From contig NC_055990.1 in the NCBI RefSeq assembly GCF_018446385.1, positions 137,404,996 through 137,468,995 of the forward strand: DNA of 64,000 bases, in the 5' to 3' direction. This stretch comes from Zingiber officinale (taxonomy: Eukaryota; Streptophyta; Magnoliopsida; Zingiberales; Zingiberaceae). Shown here one piece after another: positions 12,858-24,919 of this stretch; within the stretch, counting starts at the first letter, position 1, and each line of letters opens with the position of its first letter. Both the position numbers and the translations under genes were made by a program. Below the pieces are notes generated by a model. The model saw only the letters and a program-made list of their open reading frames with translations. It searched no databases and had not been told where the DNA came from.

Positions 12858-13751
12858 TGTTGGTCCCTTGGCAACCAGTTAAAGGGGGGTGAATAGCCTA
12901 CACAATAAAAACAAACAAAACTCCTTCTCGAACTTTACAGCTTTATTAGTCTAATACTTGCATAAAAAAAAAATAAGAGACTGTAAAAAAAGAGGCACAA
13001 AAGGGTTATTTGGTTTGCAATCAGGGGATTGCTAATCTAAGGAAGTTGAAGCTCACTTAACAATCTCCTTTTGGCGGAGAAGCCTCTTACAACAGTTGAA
13101 GCACTCAATTACAGAACAAAACTAAAGAGAAATCAATTACAAGTGTTGTTCTAACCTTCTGGGACCAAGACTGTATTTATAGCCTTGATTGTGGTACCTA
13201 GAAGGAATCCAGACGTCTATAGGGAGATAGAATTTTATCCCCGTCGTAACGAATCATGCCACATTCTGAAATGATGAAGTTTTAATTTCGAGCGCCCGGA
13301 AGGGTTCCGGGCGCCTGGAGTCCGGGAACCCAAACTAGTAAAGTCAATTTCTAGTTGACTTTTTGGTCCGGATCTTCCTCTCCAATTCTGCTCCCTTGGG
13401 GCTGGGTCTTCCGCTCCGGTTCTGCTCACTTGGATGATTTCGGCCATTCAGAATAAGGTTCACCCAAACCCATTTTCCGACCTTCTTGAGTAACCTTCCG
13501 CTCCGGCTTCTCGTCCCTCGGAAACCCCGCGTGCCACCTTCTCGTCCGCCGGCATACTCTTCTGCAGCACCTAGTCCCTAGGGTGTACCAATCCCGGCGG
13601 CTCTCTCTCATGTCGTCCTTCTCGCTAGCTGCATCTTTCGCTCAACTTCCTATGCTCCAAAATTCCTGCACATTTACACACAAGGGTTAAACTACAATAG
13701 GACCTTACCTGATTTGGTTGATCACATTAAAACTACCTTGGGATACCAACA
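12858..13751 (-). repeat. 5' LTR of element B
   Basis: 894 bp. The minus strand starts TGTTGGTATCCCAAGG at 13751 and ends ...GGGACCAACA at 12858. A TATA box (GGCTATAAATACAG, minus) lies near 13165-13185. Just upstream are GC-rich palindromes (GCGCCCGGAAGGGTTCCGGGCGC, in two parts, about 13290-13315). Confidence 0.88.
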
Positions 13752-14490
13752 TATTTGGTATTTTGACTAACATATCTTGCAGGAAGTAAGAAGTACCAAG
13801 AAAAGCTCGAATGAATAGTATTTGAGGTGCCTCCGGGGTTGTTAGAGGCACCTCGGCTACCTTGGCCAAAGCAACGTGCAGAGAGGCATGGAGGCGCCTT
13901 CCAAGCAGTTGAAGGCGCCTTGGAGCTGGGCACGAAGGCGCCTTCGAGTGCCTTGAAGGCACCTTTAGATGGATGTACTTCATAGAATATGGAGGTTATC
14001 GAGTCCGAGGCTTTGGGGATAATTTCTACAACTGGAGGCACCTTCCATGGTGTTGAAGGGGCCTTCAACAGTCTATAAAAGACTAGTTTGAGCAACTCTT
14101 CAAAGACAACTCATTTTTATAACCCTTCTCTTGCGCGTTGCTTCAAGGACGATCCTACAACTTCGCGACGTGACTCCGACGACCGAAAACACGATGCTCC
14201 AAACTCCAAAGTCATTGGTATAATTTTATCAATAATTCTTATATTTCGTTTATATCCTTGTAATTTGTGAATTGATAGTGAATTGCTCAAAGTAAACACT
14301 CAATGAGTGTGGACCTTGAAGTAGTTGTCACTGGTTCTGAACCAAGTAAAACTCAGTTGTGTTAGCATTGTGTTTTCTTTTTCTTTTATTACCCTTTATT
14401 CCGTTGCATTTTACTTCGGCTGATTTCCAAAATGAATGTGAAAAAGCCACGAGCGATATTCACCCCCCTTCTAGCACTTTCGATCCTATA

Positions 14491-14507
14491 ATTGGTATCA
14501 GAACCGG
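14491..14507 (+). other. Primer-binding site of element C
   Basis: ATTGGTATCAGAACCGG directly after the 5' LTR; initiator-Met tRNA type with small changes. Confidence 0.85.
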
Positions 14508-14749
14508 CCACTTTGAATCGGTGAAACCACTATCCAAGCACTTTTTCATGGTATTTCTTGAGTTTTCAGAGTCAATAGGAATCAGTGCTATCACCCCTTC
14601 TGATAATTTTTCTCGATCGAGTTTATTGATTTCTCGAAGTTGGTGTAACACCACTCAAGTTTTTTGTTTTACTTTTATCACACACTACTAATCCAAGATC
14701 AAGTCTTGGGACATTTGTCATTTTTTTATTGTGTGCAAAAAAAAATTTA

Positions 14750-16317
14750 ATGGCCCATCAAAAAGGCTATAGTACCGAACTCTACCTCTTTTCTCTAGCG
14801 AGAACTTCAATTATTAGAAGGGCTAGATGGAATACCACTGCGACCAATGGGACACACCAACAAAGAGAAAGATCAAAGGAGAATCCAAAAGCGATATGTA
14901 CTCTCCAATGCAGCCTAACCAAAGAAGAACTGAATCAAGTCGGTCCATTCTCAAGTGTAAAGGATCTTTAGGAGAAATTGATTAAATTGCATGAGGGCAC
15001 CTCCGATGCAAAAGTAAGTAAACGCGGCCTTATTTTAAATGTTATATAATATTAAAATGCAAGATGGTGAATCGGTCAGCCAATTACACACTCAGTTCCA
15101 TGATCTGCTCAATCAACTCCACATGATCAAACAAAATGTGGAGAATCACGATGTTATAAGGCACACATTAAACGCTTTCTCAAGAAACACTTTGTGGGCA
15201 TCCATGGTAGATGCTTATGAAGTATCCAAGGATCTTTCAATTATTAGACTAGATGAGTTAGTTTCTGAATTTGAATTACATGAACAAACTAATTCTACTC
15301 TGATCAAGAAAGGTATTGCATTACTTGCAGGAAAGCTCCTAAATAAGAAGGTGAAGCCTAAGTACCAACCTAAATCCAGATCCGAAGATGAATAGGATCC
15401 CGAAGATGAAGATAAGATCACCACCGAACTAGTCAAACTAGTTCGGGAAATACTTAAGAAAAAGGTGATCCAATCTAGGAGCAAGAGCAAGCAGTCGAGT
15501 GTGACTCAAACTACGAAGCCAAAATCAGAAGTGACCTGCTACGGGTGCAACCAGAAGGGGCACTACAAGCCGAAATGTCCAAACCAGAAGCAAAGAAGAA
15601 GAAAGGTTTTGAAAGCAACGTGGTCTAAATCCTCGGAAGACTCTGACGAAGAACACGAGCAAGTGAGCTTCCTTGCTCTACCAGTACAAGCTTACGTTGC
15701 CGAATCGAAACCGGAGCTGAATTAGAAACCAAGTCCGAAAGAAGCTACGGATCCATATCCGCTTCCGAAAGATAAACAATACTATAAGTTATCCTCAAGT
15801 AGATAAATTACAAAATTTAATTTCATACCTATTAAGAAAGTTGGTCAAATCTAATATCCGGGTCAAGTCACTCCAAAAGGTGGTAACATCCCTTAAGGAG
15901 GAGACTAAACTGAATTCTTTGACTAAACAAGTTCAAGATGGAATCTTAACTCAAATCCAACAACTTGAGGAAGAGAATTTCAATTAAAAAACTCAAGTCA
16001 AAGAACTCAAGGACTCATTGGAATAGTTCATTTTGAGTTTCAAGAATCTTGATCTGATTCTTGGAAAATAAAGGATCATATATAATCGATCCAAACTCGA
16101 ATATAAGGCTAAACAAAAATTCAGATCACACTTATCTTTAGTGAATCAATCAAATAAAAATTTAGTCTAAGCATGGGTCCCCAAATCTAACCTGATTAAT
16201 GAAGTTGGACTCAATCAATATTGGATTTCCAAGGATCAAATCCACTACCTTGATAGACCTTATCGAGGCAATGATCCAGAGGGAGCCAATAAAAAGACCA
16301 TTTTTGTTATTAAATAA
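14750..16317 (+). pseudogene. Decayed Sirevirus-type Gag of element C
   Basis: Begins MAHQKGYSTEL at an ATG at 14750, then shifts frame through pieces such as LFSSENFNYW. From 15039 the frame is open apart from one TAG at 15393-15395 and reads on to 15725: capsid C-terminal part (DGESVSQLHTQFHDLLNQL, RHTLNAFSRNTLWASMVDAY), an acidic/basic linker and a zinc knuckle CYGCNQKGHYKPKC near 15537-15578. After the stop at 15725 a Sirevirus-style extension is recognisable: a coiled-coil stretch (LQKVVTSLKEETKLNSL) and a C-terminal WVPKSNLINEVGLNQYW / YLDRPYRGND segment, ending at 16317. The knuckle residues C, C, H and C are all intact. Confidence 0.88.
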
Positions 16318-17945
16318 AATTGTGTGATGCTTAATTTACCATTTTTTTTATTCATGCATAGATTAGGATGTATAGATAAGGACTTAAGCTTGATCGACAC
16401 TTGACTAATTAGATCAAGAATTCTCAGAAAGAAAATTAAATATTCAATTTCTTTAAAAGACTTTGCCTAGAAGTAATTGTTACTCCAATACTCAAGAAGA
16501 CCTAGTGTCTCGCCACAACCTAAAAAACAATTATTGAAATGGATGTTTAATTGACTATCTGTTAACGCTTAGTCTAACTCAAATATACATCAATCCTTAT
16601 ATTTTAATTTAAATTGAAGATAAAATTAATCATCTCGTAAAACTTATAAAATTTCTTTATTGAAAATCTAGAAAATGGTGAGATGAATTTAGGTTAAAAA
16701 TAAAAATTAGTCAAACCAAACTTAATTAAATCTAAATCAAATTCAAATTAAATTTAATTATTTTAAAAATATTAATTATTTTTAAAAATCTCAATTATTT
16801 TAAAAAACTTAATTATTTTCAAATCTTAATCAATTTTAAAATTTTAATTAATTTCAAAATCTTACTTAATTTTAAAATCTTGTTTAATTTTTAAATTTTA
16901 AATAATTCTCAAAAACTTACTTATTTTCAAAACTTAATTATTTTCAAATATCAATTAATTTCAAAACTTAAGTATTTTTAAAATGTAATTAAATATTTTT
17001 TAAATTCAAAGATAATATTCTCAACTTCAAAATTAACTTAACTCCATCTTACAGAAACTCATAAACTTAATATATTTAATAACTTAGAAAGGGTGAGATG
17101 GAAAATTAGAAAAATAGATGATTATTTTAAATATGTTCTTAATCTTATTTTCTATGCTTGGACTCTAGAGCCCTCAAACTTAAACAATTTACTTAAAACA
17201 AATTAAGGCATTCATCAAGGGGGAGAGAAAATGGAGATTAAAATCAAGTATTTTAAGTATTTGCAAAAGCAAAGTATTTTTCACAGAAAATTTCAAGTTA
17301 ATTTTTTTTTAAAAAAATAAGACTAAGTTAAGCAAAAACTTAAGTATTTTTTTTCCATGAAGCTAAGTACCTTTTAAAAAAATCTTATAAGTAAAAAAAA
17401 AAATTGTGTAAAAGGAGTTAAATTAAGTATCTTCAAAAAGTAGCTTTTCAAAATGATAAGCTAAGTTTTTTTTATAAAGTTAAGTATCTTTTCAAAAGTA
17501 TAAGTAAAGTTAAGTATTTAACTAAATGTATTTTCAAAGAGATTCTTCTTAGCTAAGTCTTCTTCGAAGAAATTCTTTTAAAGGTAAGTAAGAAATTCTT
17601 TTCAAATCTAAACATTTAGATAAGTTTTTATGGGAAAAGAAAAATAGAAAAACTAAGTATTTTTTTAAATAAGAAAAGATAAGTTTTTTTTTAAAAAAAA
17701 AGAAAATTAAGTGACACTTTTCATGGGAGCTTAAAGTTAAATTTCTGGAAAAAGATTAAAAGTTAGTTAAATTAAGCCAAAATATAAATTAGTTTTTTTT
17801 TCAAAAAAATGAAAGGGGAGCATTTTTTACTTTGTTATTTGTTAAATTATTTTACTTATGCTCAAATTCTTTACTTATATTACATTATTTTTGTTATGCT
17901 TTACTTAATTTTGAATTGTGTTGTCATAATCAACAAGAAAAAGAT
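16318..17945 (+). other. AT-rich non-coding interior of element C
   Basis: 1.6 kb of A/T-rich low-complexity sequence (AATTATTTTAAAA and TTAAGTATTTT phrases repeated irregularly) where pol would be expected. No integrase, RT or RNase H motif is visible. It ends in a degraded PPT (ATCAACAAGAAAAAGAT, 17929-17945) before the 3' LTR. Confidence 0.75.
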
Positions 17946-20261
17946 TATTAGTGCAGGAAGCACCAGATAATCGAATCTAAATTTTGATTATAGAAAAGAG
18001 TTCAAAGTTAAGGTTTCTTGTTGTTCTAACAAGTTCAACTAAGTGTGCAGGAAAGTCGTAAGCAGGGACGGATCCAAGAATTAGAAGTGGGTTGGGCTGA
18101 TCTCGAGTTGGTCTAGTCCACCATAGAAGAGGTCCAAGTTCACTTCACGCGAGCACGTTACCAACTCGTTTTCACCTATATTTTCACCAAATTTTAATTT
18201 TTTATTGAATGGTTATTTTTAATTTATCAGCAATAATATCTAATTTGTAGATGTTAGGGACTGTGGCAGAAGACCTGGTTGCTGACGCTAGAGCACACTG
18301 TCGATGGTGAGGTAAAAGTAGTCAATCCATGAGTTTGGCGTGAGACCATGCTCGAGCATCTCGTGACTATAAGGGTATGCTAATGTAGAGGACACGTCGA
18401 TTCGATCCTAGCAACTACGACTGAGGATGGCCATGTCAACAACTATGCCTCCGAGGGCGAGGGCTTGGCCATGAAGAGAGTGGTCATAACCACGAGCGGT
18501 GATAGGACAAAGACATAGGGATGAGTAAGTAAGGCAAATGTTAGAAGTAATGTCATCGAGGAAGGACGGGTGGAGAGCAAGACTAGTAAGGAGGTTAAAG
18601 TCAAAGGAAAATCAAAGTGTGATCCCAGAGTCAAATAGCAAGGGCTACCATCCATGGCCGGAGCTGGATAATAGCTGAGGAAATAACATATATAAAAAGT
18701 GACAAGTTAATGGTCCGTATTTATAATTAAAATAAAATAGAAAATTAATTAAACAAATATATAATTAAATTAAAAATAAAGGTATTGGGTGAGATCTTGT
18801 CAAATATATGGAGATAGGATACATATGTGCGACTTCAATAACTAACCTCTTGATTAAAAGATTTTGAATTTTTTTTTAAAAAAAAAATTAGCACTCGGTC
18901 TATTTTTGTTTCTTTGACTTGGTACTCCATCTTATTTCTATTTTTCATCACAGCAACAAATCTTGCTTCAACCTAACTCTAATATGTATATTTAACAATC
19001 AAAAAAGGGGTTGTGCTACAGGCCAGCACAGCTCTTTAATAGATCCGTCCATGGTTGTAAGTGATCTTAGGCAAAGTGAAACTCCTAGTAAACACTAGGC
19101 AGGCGGAAAGTCCTAACTGTTGTTAGACAACAAAGTCTTGATCCAGGGGATTGGGCAAAGTCTTAGTGGGTCGAGGATGTTGGGCAAAATCCTAGGGTCG
19201 AAGAACGCTAGGTGAAAATCCTGGGGGTCGTAGACACTAAGTGGAAGACTGGATGGATCGGGGTTCAGACGTCCAGTAGAAAGTCTTGATGTCTCAGACG
19301 CTGAGTAAAAATCCAAACAGTCTGGAGGACTAGTTTGGAAAAAGGTAAACTCTCTTGAGAAGAGTAGGTGAGGACACATTCTCTATTGAGGGAATAATAG
19401 ACGTCGGGTTGACCTAAGATTTCAAGGAAATTTAAAAATTATAACCGGACAACCTAGAGACTGTCAAATAGTTAATTAATTATATTTTATTGTACTAACT
19501 TTGTTTTGTATAGTATATTTGGTATTTGGACTAACATGCTTTGCAGGAAGTAAGAAGTACAAAGAAACGCATGGATGAACAGTGTTCGAGGCGCCTCTGG
19601 GGCTGTTGAAGGCGTCTCGGCTACCTTGGTCGAAGCACCACGTGGAGAAGCACAAAGGTGCCTTCGAAGCAACTAAAGGTGCCTTGGAGCTGGGCATGAA
19701 GGTACCTTCGAGTGCCTTGAAGGTGCCTTCAGATAGATAATCTTCGCAAAATGCAGAGGTTATCGAGTCTGAGGCTTTGGGGGATAATTTAGCGTCTTGC
19801 ATGGTGTTGAAGGCACCTTCAACAGTCTATAAAAGGCTGGCTCGAGCAGCTCTTCAGAGACAACTCATTTTTATAATCCTTCTCTTACGCGCTACTTCAA
19901 GGACAATCCTATGACTCCACGACACAACTTCGACGATCGAAAATACGACTCCGAATTCCAAAGTTGTTGATATAATTTTGTCAATAGTACTTAAATTATA
20001 ATTCTTGTATTTCATTTGTATCCCTGTAATTTGCGAATTGATAGTGAATTACCCAAAGTAAACACTCAATGAGTATGAGCTTTGAAGTAGGAATTGTCAT
20101 ACGCTCCGAACCAAGTAACACTCGATTGTATTAGCATTGTGTTTTTTTTCTTTTATTACCTTTCACTCAGCTTTGTTTTACTCCAACTAATTTTCAAAAT
20201 GAACGTAAAAAAACCACGAGCACTATTCATCATTTCCCTAACGCTTTCGATCCTATAACAA
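17946..20261 (+). repeat. 3' LTR of element C (with hAT insertion)
   Basis: Starts TATTAGTGCAGGAAGCACC and ends CGATCCTATAACA. It has the same parts as the 5' LTR: hairpin units 19095-19330, GGCGCC/GGTGCC palindrome cluster 19585-19815, TATAAAA at 19828-19834. It is interrupted by the hAT-like element at 18063-19053. Confidence 0.85.
18063..19053. mobile_element. Non-autonomous hAT-like element 1
   Basis: 991 bp with short inverted termini: left CAGGGACGGATCCA, right end (reverse complement) CATGGACGGATCTA. Imperfect 8-bp TSD GTCGTAAG (18055-18062) / GTTGTAAG (19054-19061); the intact site AAAGTCATAAGTGATC is seen in the other C LTR near 1136-1151. An 8-bp TSD and CAGGG-type ends indicate hAT. 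No transposase is recognisable; a minus-strand open stretch at 18443-18655 resembles nothing I know. Confidence 0.82.
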
Positions 20262-20321
20262 TTTTACTTCAAATTTCCACTATGCAATTAACTCGAAAAG
20301 AGCTATTCAATCCCTCTAGTC
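20262..20321 (+). repeat. LTR K continuation after element C
   Basis: TTTTACTTCAAATTTCC...GAGCTATTCAATCCCTCTAG is the usual tail of Sirevirus LTRs (GAGCTATTCACCCCCCTCTAG in other copies here). It is cut again by the hAT-like element at 20322. Confidence 0.6.
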
Positions 20322-20757
20322 TAGGGTTGCAAACGAATCGAGCCGGCTCGCGAGCTTTTCGAGCCAGCTTGAAAAATATTCGATTTGTATTAGAATTTAT
20401 TAAATTCGAGCCAAACTCGAACATGTTCGAACTTTTTTTCGAGCCAAACTTGAGCCCAAATTATATTATTCAAGTCGCTCGTGTGCCGCTCGCGAGTCTT
20501 AATATTTATTATATAAGTTAAATATATATTAAATAAATAAATTTCGAGCCTTTTGAACCTATTTTCGAGTAATAATTCGAATAGTTTACGAACATGTTCG
20601 AATATTTCGAGCCGAACTCGAACAAGAGCCCTAATTCAAACTAAATATTTTGAATTTTTCGAGCTTCGAATCGAACTCGAATATACCTATTTCGAATCGA
20701 ATTTGAGCCTTAAATTTTTCTACACATTCGACTCAATTTGATTGGTTTACACCCCTA
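20322..20757. mobile_element. Non-autonomous hAT-like element 2 (MITE-sized)
   Basis: 436 bp with perfect 8-bp TSD CTCTAGTC at 20314-20321 and 20758-20765. Inverted termini are TAGGGTTGCAAAC and (right end, reverse complement) TAGGGGTGTAAAC. The body is rich in TTCGAGC / GCTCGAA words. The two short ORFs across it are by-products of this repetitive composition. Confidence 0.88.
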
Positions 20758-20765
20758 CTCTAGTC

Positions 20766-20779
20766 GCATGGTCCTAGCA
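20766..20779 (+). repeat. Terminal bases of LTR K
   Basis: GCATGGTCCTAGCA resumes the K LTR and ends in CA. No PBS follows, so K is a 3' or solo LTR. Confidence 0.45.
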
Positions 20780-21341
20780 TAAAATACTTATTTGAATTTT
20801 TGTATGTGATTGGTAGGAATATATAAATTGATTAGTTATTCAAAATGATAAAATATCCTATTAAAAATAATTTATTCAACGTACCTACATCATATGACCT
20901 GTACGATTCAACCTCACCCCAAATAACTTGGTGGCATTGCTCAACTCGTTTGAGTCACTCAACTTGATTGGTTTGATTAGCTTACTTGACTCGATCATTT
21001 AGCTTGAGACATCCAAATGGCTAAAGAGGCTTGCTCGCCTAGTTCAACCCATTCAAATTGAGTAATTATTGCTTGTAAATCAGGGATCACAATCAGGGAT
21101 CACAGTGCATAGGAATTGATATTTAAGTATATTTTTATAACCAAATATAAGATTATTTTTTAGGTATAAATTTATAATAAATAGAATAATCATTCTTAGT
21201 AGAGTAGACATTTATTGAAATATTTTATATCCGTTAAAAATTAACCAAAATAAATTTCTATACAGATACTAACTGCATCTGCATCAGGCGAACAATTATT
21301 CCTATGAACTGCAGAGTTTAACTCTATAGCAAGCCACAATC
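20780..21341. other. Unannotated AT-rich spacer
   Basis: No coding or clear repeat structure, apart from a doubled ATCAGGGATCACA near 21082-21108 and CTCGA/TCAACT-rich words at 20880-21060 that may be a worn transposon tail. Confidence 0.4.
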
Positions 21342-24064
21342 AAAACTGTTAATTAGAGCCCTAGAGTCAATCATTTGATAATTGTTGTATGGACTCATTG
21401 TATCATATTTCTTATGTATATAAAGACATTTGTTTATGGTTATTATACTTACTTGTATTGGTGTCAAATAACTAAGTATAATAGCGTCTTTGAGTAGAAG
21501 GTTCTTACCTATATCAATCGATTTGTTGAGTCGATAGTGAGATGATATAGAGAACATTACGTTTAATCATTCATAGTCAAGCATTAATATTCATGGACAA
21601 TGTTAATGCGACAAGACTAGCATGTAGGTCAACTCGATGACTTGATCTCATAAGTCATAGATATAGAGATATCAAGTTGACATATGGGTCTGCATTGGAG
21701 AATGTATACTGAATGATCCGTTATGAGAAAGTATCATGGATCGTTATATGAGTGTCATATATTTTCTCATGTGGCTATTAGTATGACTATTAGTTCTTGG
21801 ACCTGAAGTCACCATGATTCCCTACATAAGGAGTCGCATACTTTGGCTTCGTCAAACGTCACCCGTAACTGGGTGGACTATAAAGGCGATTACTGGGTAT
21901 GTAACAAATTATGCGGAGGGATGTGAGTGATGTAGATGGGATCTATCCCTCTTATATGACGGGAGTGACATCGTTATTCTTGATAGAGTGAGACCACGAA
22001 GTGCATGGTCATGCCCAAATGAGTCAATATGAGATATTGAGCTCATTTGATTATAGTGAGTCTACTTGGAGTTCAAGTGTAAAATATGGTGCCCAAATGA
22101 TAATTAAATAATAAGGTTATTTGACAAATATTTTTAATAGATTTTTAAGGAATTTTTAGAAGTTTTATGGGATTTAATTGGAGCTCGTATGATATAATTA
22201 CAGGGGATAGAGATATTGGGCTCGGAGGAGATCTGTTTGGAATTCCAATTAAATTAGGAGTTGATTGAGGAATTGATCTAGGGTTTTATTTTACAAATCC
22301 CTAAGTTATAAAAGAGAAATTCTCCCGTGCCCTAATCTCTTGCGCACGCCGACCCCCCACCCTTTCTTCTTCTCCTCCTCCGATTTTTCTCTCACGCACA
22401 GCCGTCGCTCGCGACGCCGCTCGTGCGACCAACTGCTAGGGTTGGTCACCGCCGCTAGCCTCTGCCTCGCAAGCAGCCAGGGCCGGTGCCCCACCTCTAG
22501 CTTTCCTTGCTTGCGCCGTCGCCCGACCAAGCCATTGTCGCCGGTTCTCTGCTCCGTCGGGTCACAACCGCCGAGTTCCTGCACCTGAGACGATCTTCCT
22601 CTTCTCCCTCAAGCCACGACTATCGGCTCTCCTCGCACGAGCACCACAACTCCGCCAGGTACACCTCTCCTCAGGCCTCTGCTCTGCACAGCCCGATCTT
22701 CAGCGAAAGAGTGGGAAATCCAAGCCCTAACTTCTTCCCTCGTTGCTGCATCCGTGCACTACACCTCCGGCCACGACGAGAGCTGGCCAGCAGGTACATC
22801 TTGTATTGGTTGCGTTTATTTGAAAGGGATTCGGGGTGTATAGATAGGTTTTGGTTTTCATTGATCTTGCGTTGTTTTATTTGTGAGGCTTTTGTACGCT
22901 TGGATGTTGATCAGATTTGGGTTTAGATGTGATGGAGGTCTTGTTCTTCCTTTGGTTAGTGATAGTTTTGGTAGATGGCAGACTGGTTTCAATGTGGTGT
23001 GGTTTCTTCATGGTTGAGTTGGTTCTTCCTTTAGTAGGTTTCGTAGATTGCAAATTTGTCTCATTGTTGAATGGCTTCTCCATGTTGGGTTTGATTTTCC
23101 TGCAGTAGAATAAGAGGTGGTAATGAGATTTTAATATGGTTTAAGTCTTGTGATGATTTTGGTTTTTAGTTGTTCGATGGAGCAGATTCCTACTGGTGTG
23201 ATTTAGGTGGTGCAGTGAACAGAATTAGGTGGTGAGGGTCCCAGTTGGTTTGTTGATTTGGCTAATTTGCTCTTGTCTTCCGGAGGATTTTCATTTTTCC
23301 AAATGCTGAACAGTTTTAGAGGGAGTGGTTGATGGATTTGGTTTTTAATGCTGGGTTCGTTTCTTGATCCGGTTCTTTCAGGTTTTCTGGATTCGTGTTT
23401 GTCAAATGGGAAGTGGGGTTTCCGATTAGATTGTTTCATGTTGTATCGGTGATGTTGAATCAATTTGGTTAGGGAATTGACAATCGATTTATTTGCTACA
23501 TTGAGAGGGATCAAATTGTAATATTGAATTAGGTGGATTAATCAAGGGATAAGTTTGATTTCAAGTTAATTAGTTGTAATCAATTTCATGGTTAGGTTGT
23601 GGTAGTCTAGCCAATTGTTCAGTTGGTTAGAGATAAATGTAGTATTTGATCTATTTTATGTGTGGGATTAGTTGGTGTTACATAATTAGATTGGGATTAG
23701 GTTTTTTTTTCCTATTTGATGTATGGTAGAACTTGGTTATGATATATATCCTATATTGTAGGGTTTGATTCTGATTTGAAGCGAACTCTAAGGTGTGAAG
23801 ATATTCCGGCACGATCTACAAATAAAGGCGGGTACTTCTTGCTTTGTTTTCTTCTAGTACTTTGACCTTAGTGCATGAATTATTTTGGATAAGGACTGTG
23901 TACCTTGACTCCACTCTTATTTTTCTTGTGCTTGATACTTCCACGTGATCTTTGAGATATTCGTTTCCATATCTATACAGTCTCTAGTTGTTGTCCATAA
24001 TAAGTAGCAGATATTAGATACCATATTTGTATGCTTGACTGTTGTTTATTATGTACTATACTGA

Positions 24065-24300
24065 GCATGCCGACCACTCGAGAGAGTGGTAGCTGGAGTT
24101 GATGCCGCTTGTCCTGTCGTGCCGCACTCGGCCACTTGTGTGAGTGGTAGCTGGAGTACGAGCAGCAGGGACCCCGTCGCAAATGTAGCTAGTTAGCTAC
24201 TATGCAACTGTCCCCTCGGCCACTCGTGTGAGTCGTAGCTGAAGTGGTGTACAGTCTGTCACTGACCCGGCCTCTCGGCCATACAGGGGTCATGGTGCGG
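24065..24300 (+). repeat. Tandem hairpin units in gypsy solo LTR
   Basis: Three to four degenerate copies of a roughly 55-70 bp unit containing CCACTC-GTGT-GAGTGG followed by TAGCTGRAGT (about 24074, 24129 and 24221). Each core is a short inverted repeat. Confidence 0.7.
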
Positions 24301-24919
24301 AGAGGTGGGTGGGAGTGACCATCCGTGCATACGCTGTTATTATATTTGTTTTGGCTGCTGTTGTTTATATATGTTGTTATTACTTATTTACTGCTGTTGT
24401 TTACATACGCTGTTATTGCTTGTGTATACCTTGCTTGTTGTCTCTGTAGTTATGAGTAGTACTGTAGCAGATTAGTACCAGTTCTGTCCCACTATACCTA
24501 GCCTAGGATATGGTTTCAGGTATGAGTGTTTATTTTGGTTCTATTGTAGTATCTGCTATTTCTTTTATGAGACTGTATATTCTTGGCTCACTTTCTAGTT
24601 ATATGTTATGTTCATGCACTATCTCTTCCCTTACCCGCTGAGTTCCAATACTCACCACCTCGCAAATTGATTTTCTTTCGCCAGGTAACAGATAGATGAG
24701 TCATGGATGCTTGGAGAGTCTCGGCTGCCGGTCCCACGTCACACTCGAGGATAGTTTCTCTTGGGTCTTGTCACTGTTTGGATGTATATTAGTTTTGCGT
24801 ATTTTGGTTTTGAACAAGTCGATGTGTTTTTAGAGTCTAGTCTGGTGGTTGTAGGTAATTTAGTTAGTGACTTTGTCGGTCATACATTTGTTTTCTTTTG
24901 TGATTTCCGCTGCGTTTAC

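Larger units (their letters stand above)
9864..13751 (-). mobile_element. Gag-only Sirevirus-like LTR element B
   Basis: A 3888-bp minus-strand element with 5-bp TSD TATTT at 9859-9863 and 13752-13756. Removing it restores GGTATATTTGGTATTT, as in the intact C LTR near 19512-19530. It holds two LTRs (9864-10677 and 12858-13751), a PBS, a decayed gag and an AT-rich stretch before the PPT. No pol sequence is present in either orientation, so it is TR-GAG-like. Confidence 0.9.
1029..14490 (+). repeat. 5' LTR of element C, split in three by A and B
   Basis: Pieces are 1029-1260, 9526-9863 and 13757-14490. The first piece has hairpins CCTAGTG/CACTAGG (1168-1183) and CCTAAC/GTTAGG (1196-1211). The last has a cluster of GGCGCC-centred palindromes (about 13810-14065) and a TATA box TATAAAA at 14074-14080, so transcription should start near 14110. 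It ends at CGATCCTATA just before the PBS. Joining the pieces gives the same sequence order as the uninterrupted copy at 19054-20261. Confidence 0.8.
1029..20261 (+). mobile_element. Gag-only copia-type (Sirevirus-like) LTR element C with nested insertions
   Basis: An element with two LTRs, a primer-binding site, a decayed gag and an AT-rich 3' interior, but no protease, integrase, RT or RNase H. The 5' LTR is in three pieces (1029-1260, 9526-9863, 13757-14490; about 1304 bp joined). The 3' LTR (17946-20261) is about 1317 bp once its hAT insertion is removed, so the two agree in length. The pieces align to the 3' LTR in order, which proves the nesting. The absence of pol with both LTRs and gag present fits a TR-GAG-like non-autonomous element. 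No convincing TSD was found (left flank ACGAG, right flank ATTTT), probably because the tips have decayed. Confidence 0.8.

Noticed and set aside
13235..14095. Overlapping minus-strand ORFs in B and C LTRs
   Set aside because: They lie in GC-rich palindromic LTR sequence with repeated Ala/Pro/Lys words; no domain.
22340..22926. Overlapping ORFs in GC-rich DNA, including a 139-residue one
   Set aside because: They lie in the leader of a gypsy solo LTR defined by a perfect TSD, on both strands at once, with no recognisable domain.
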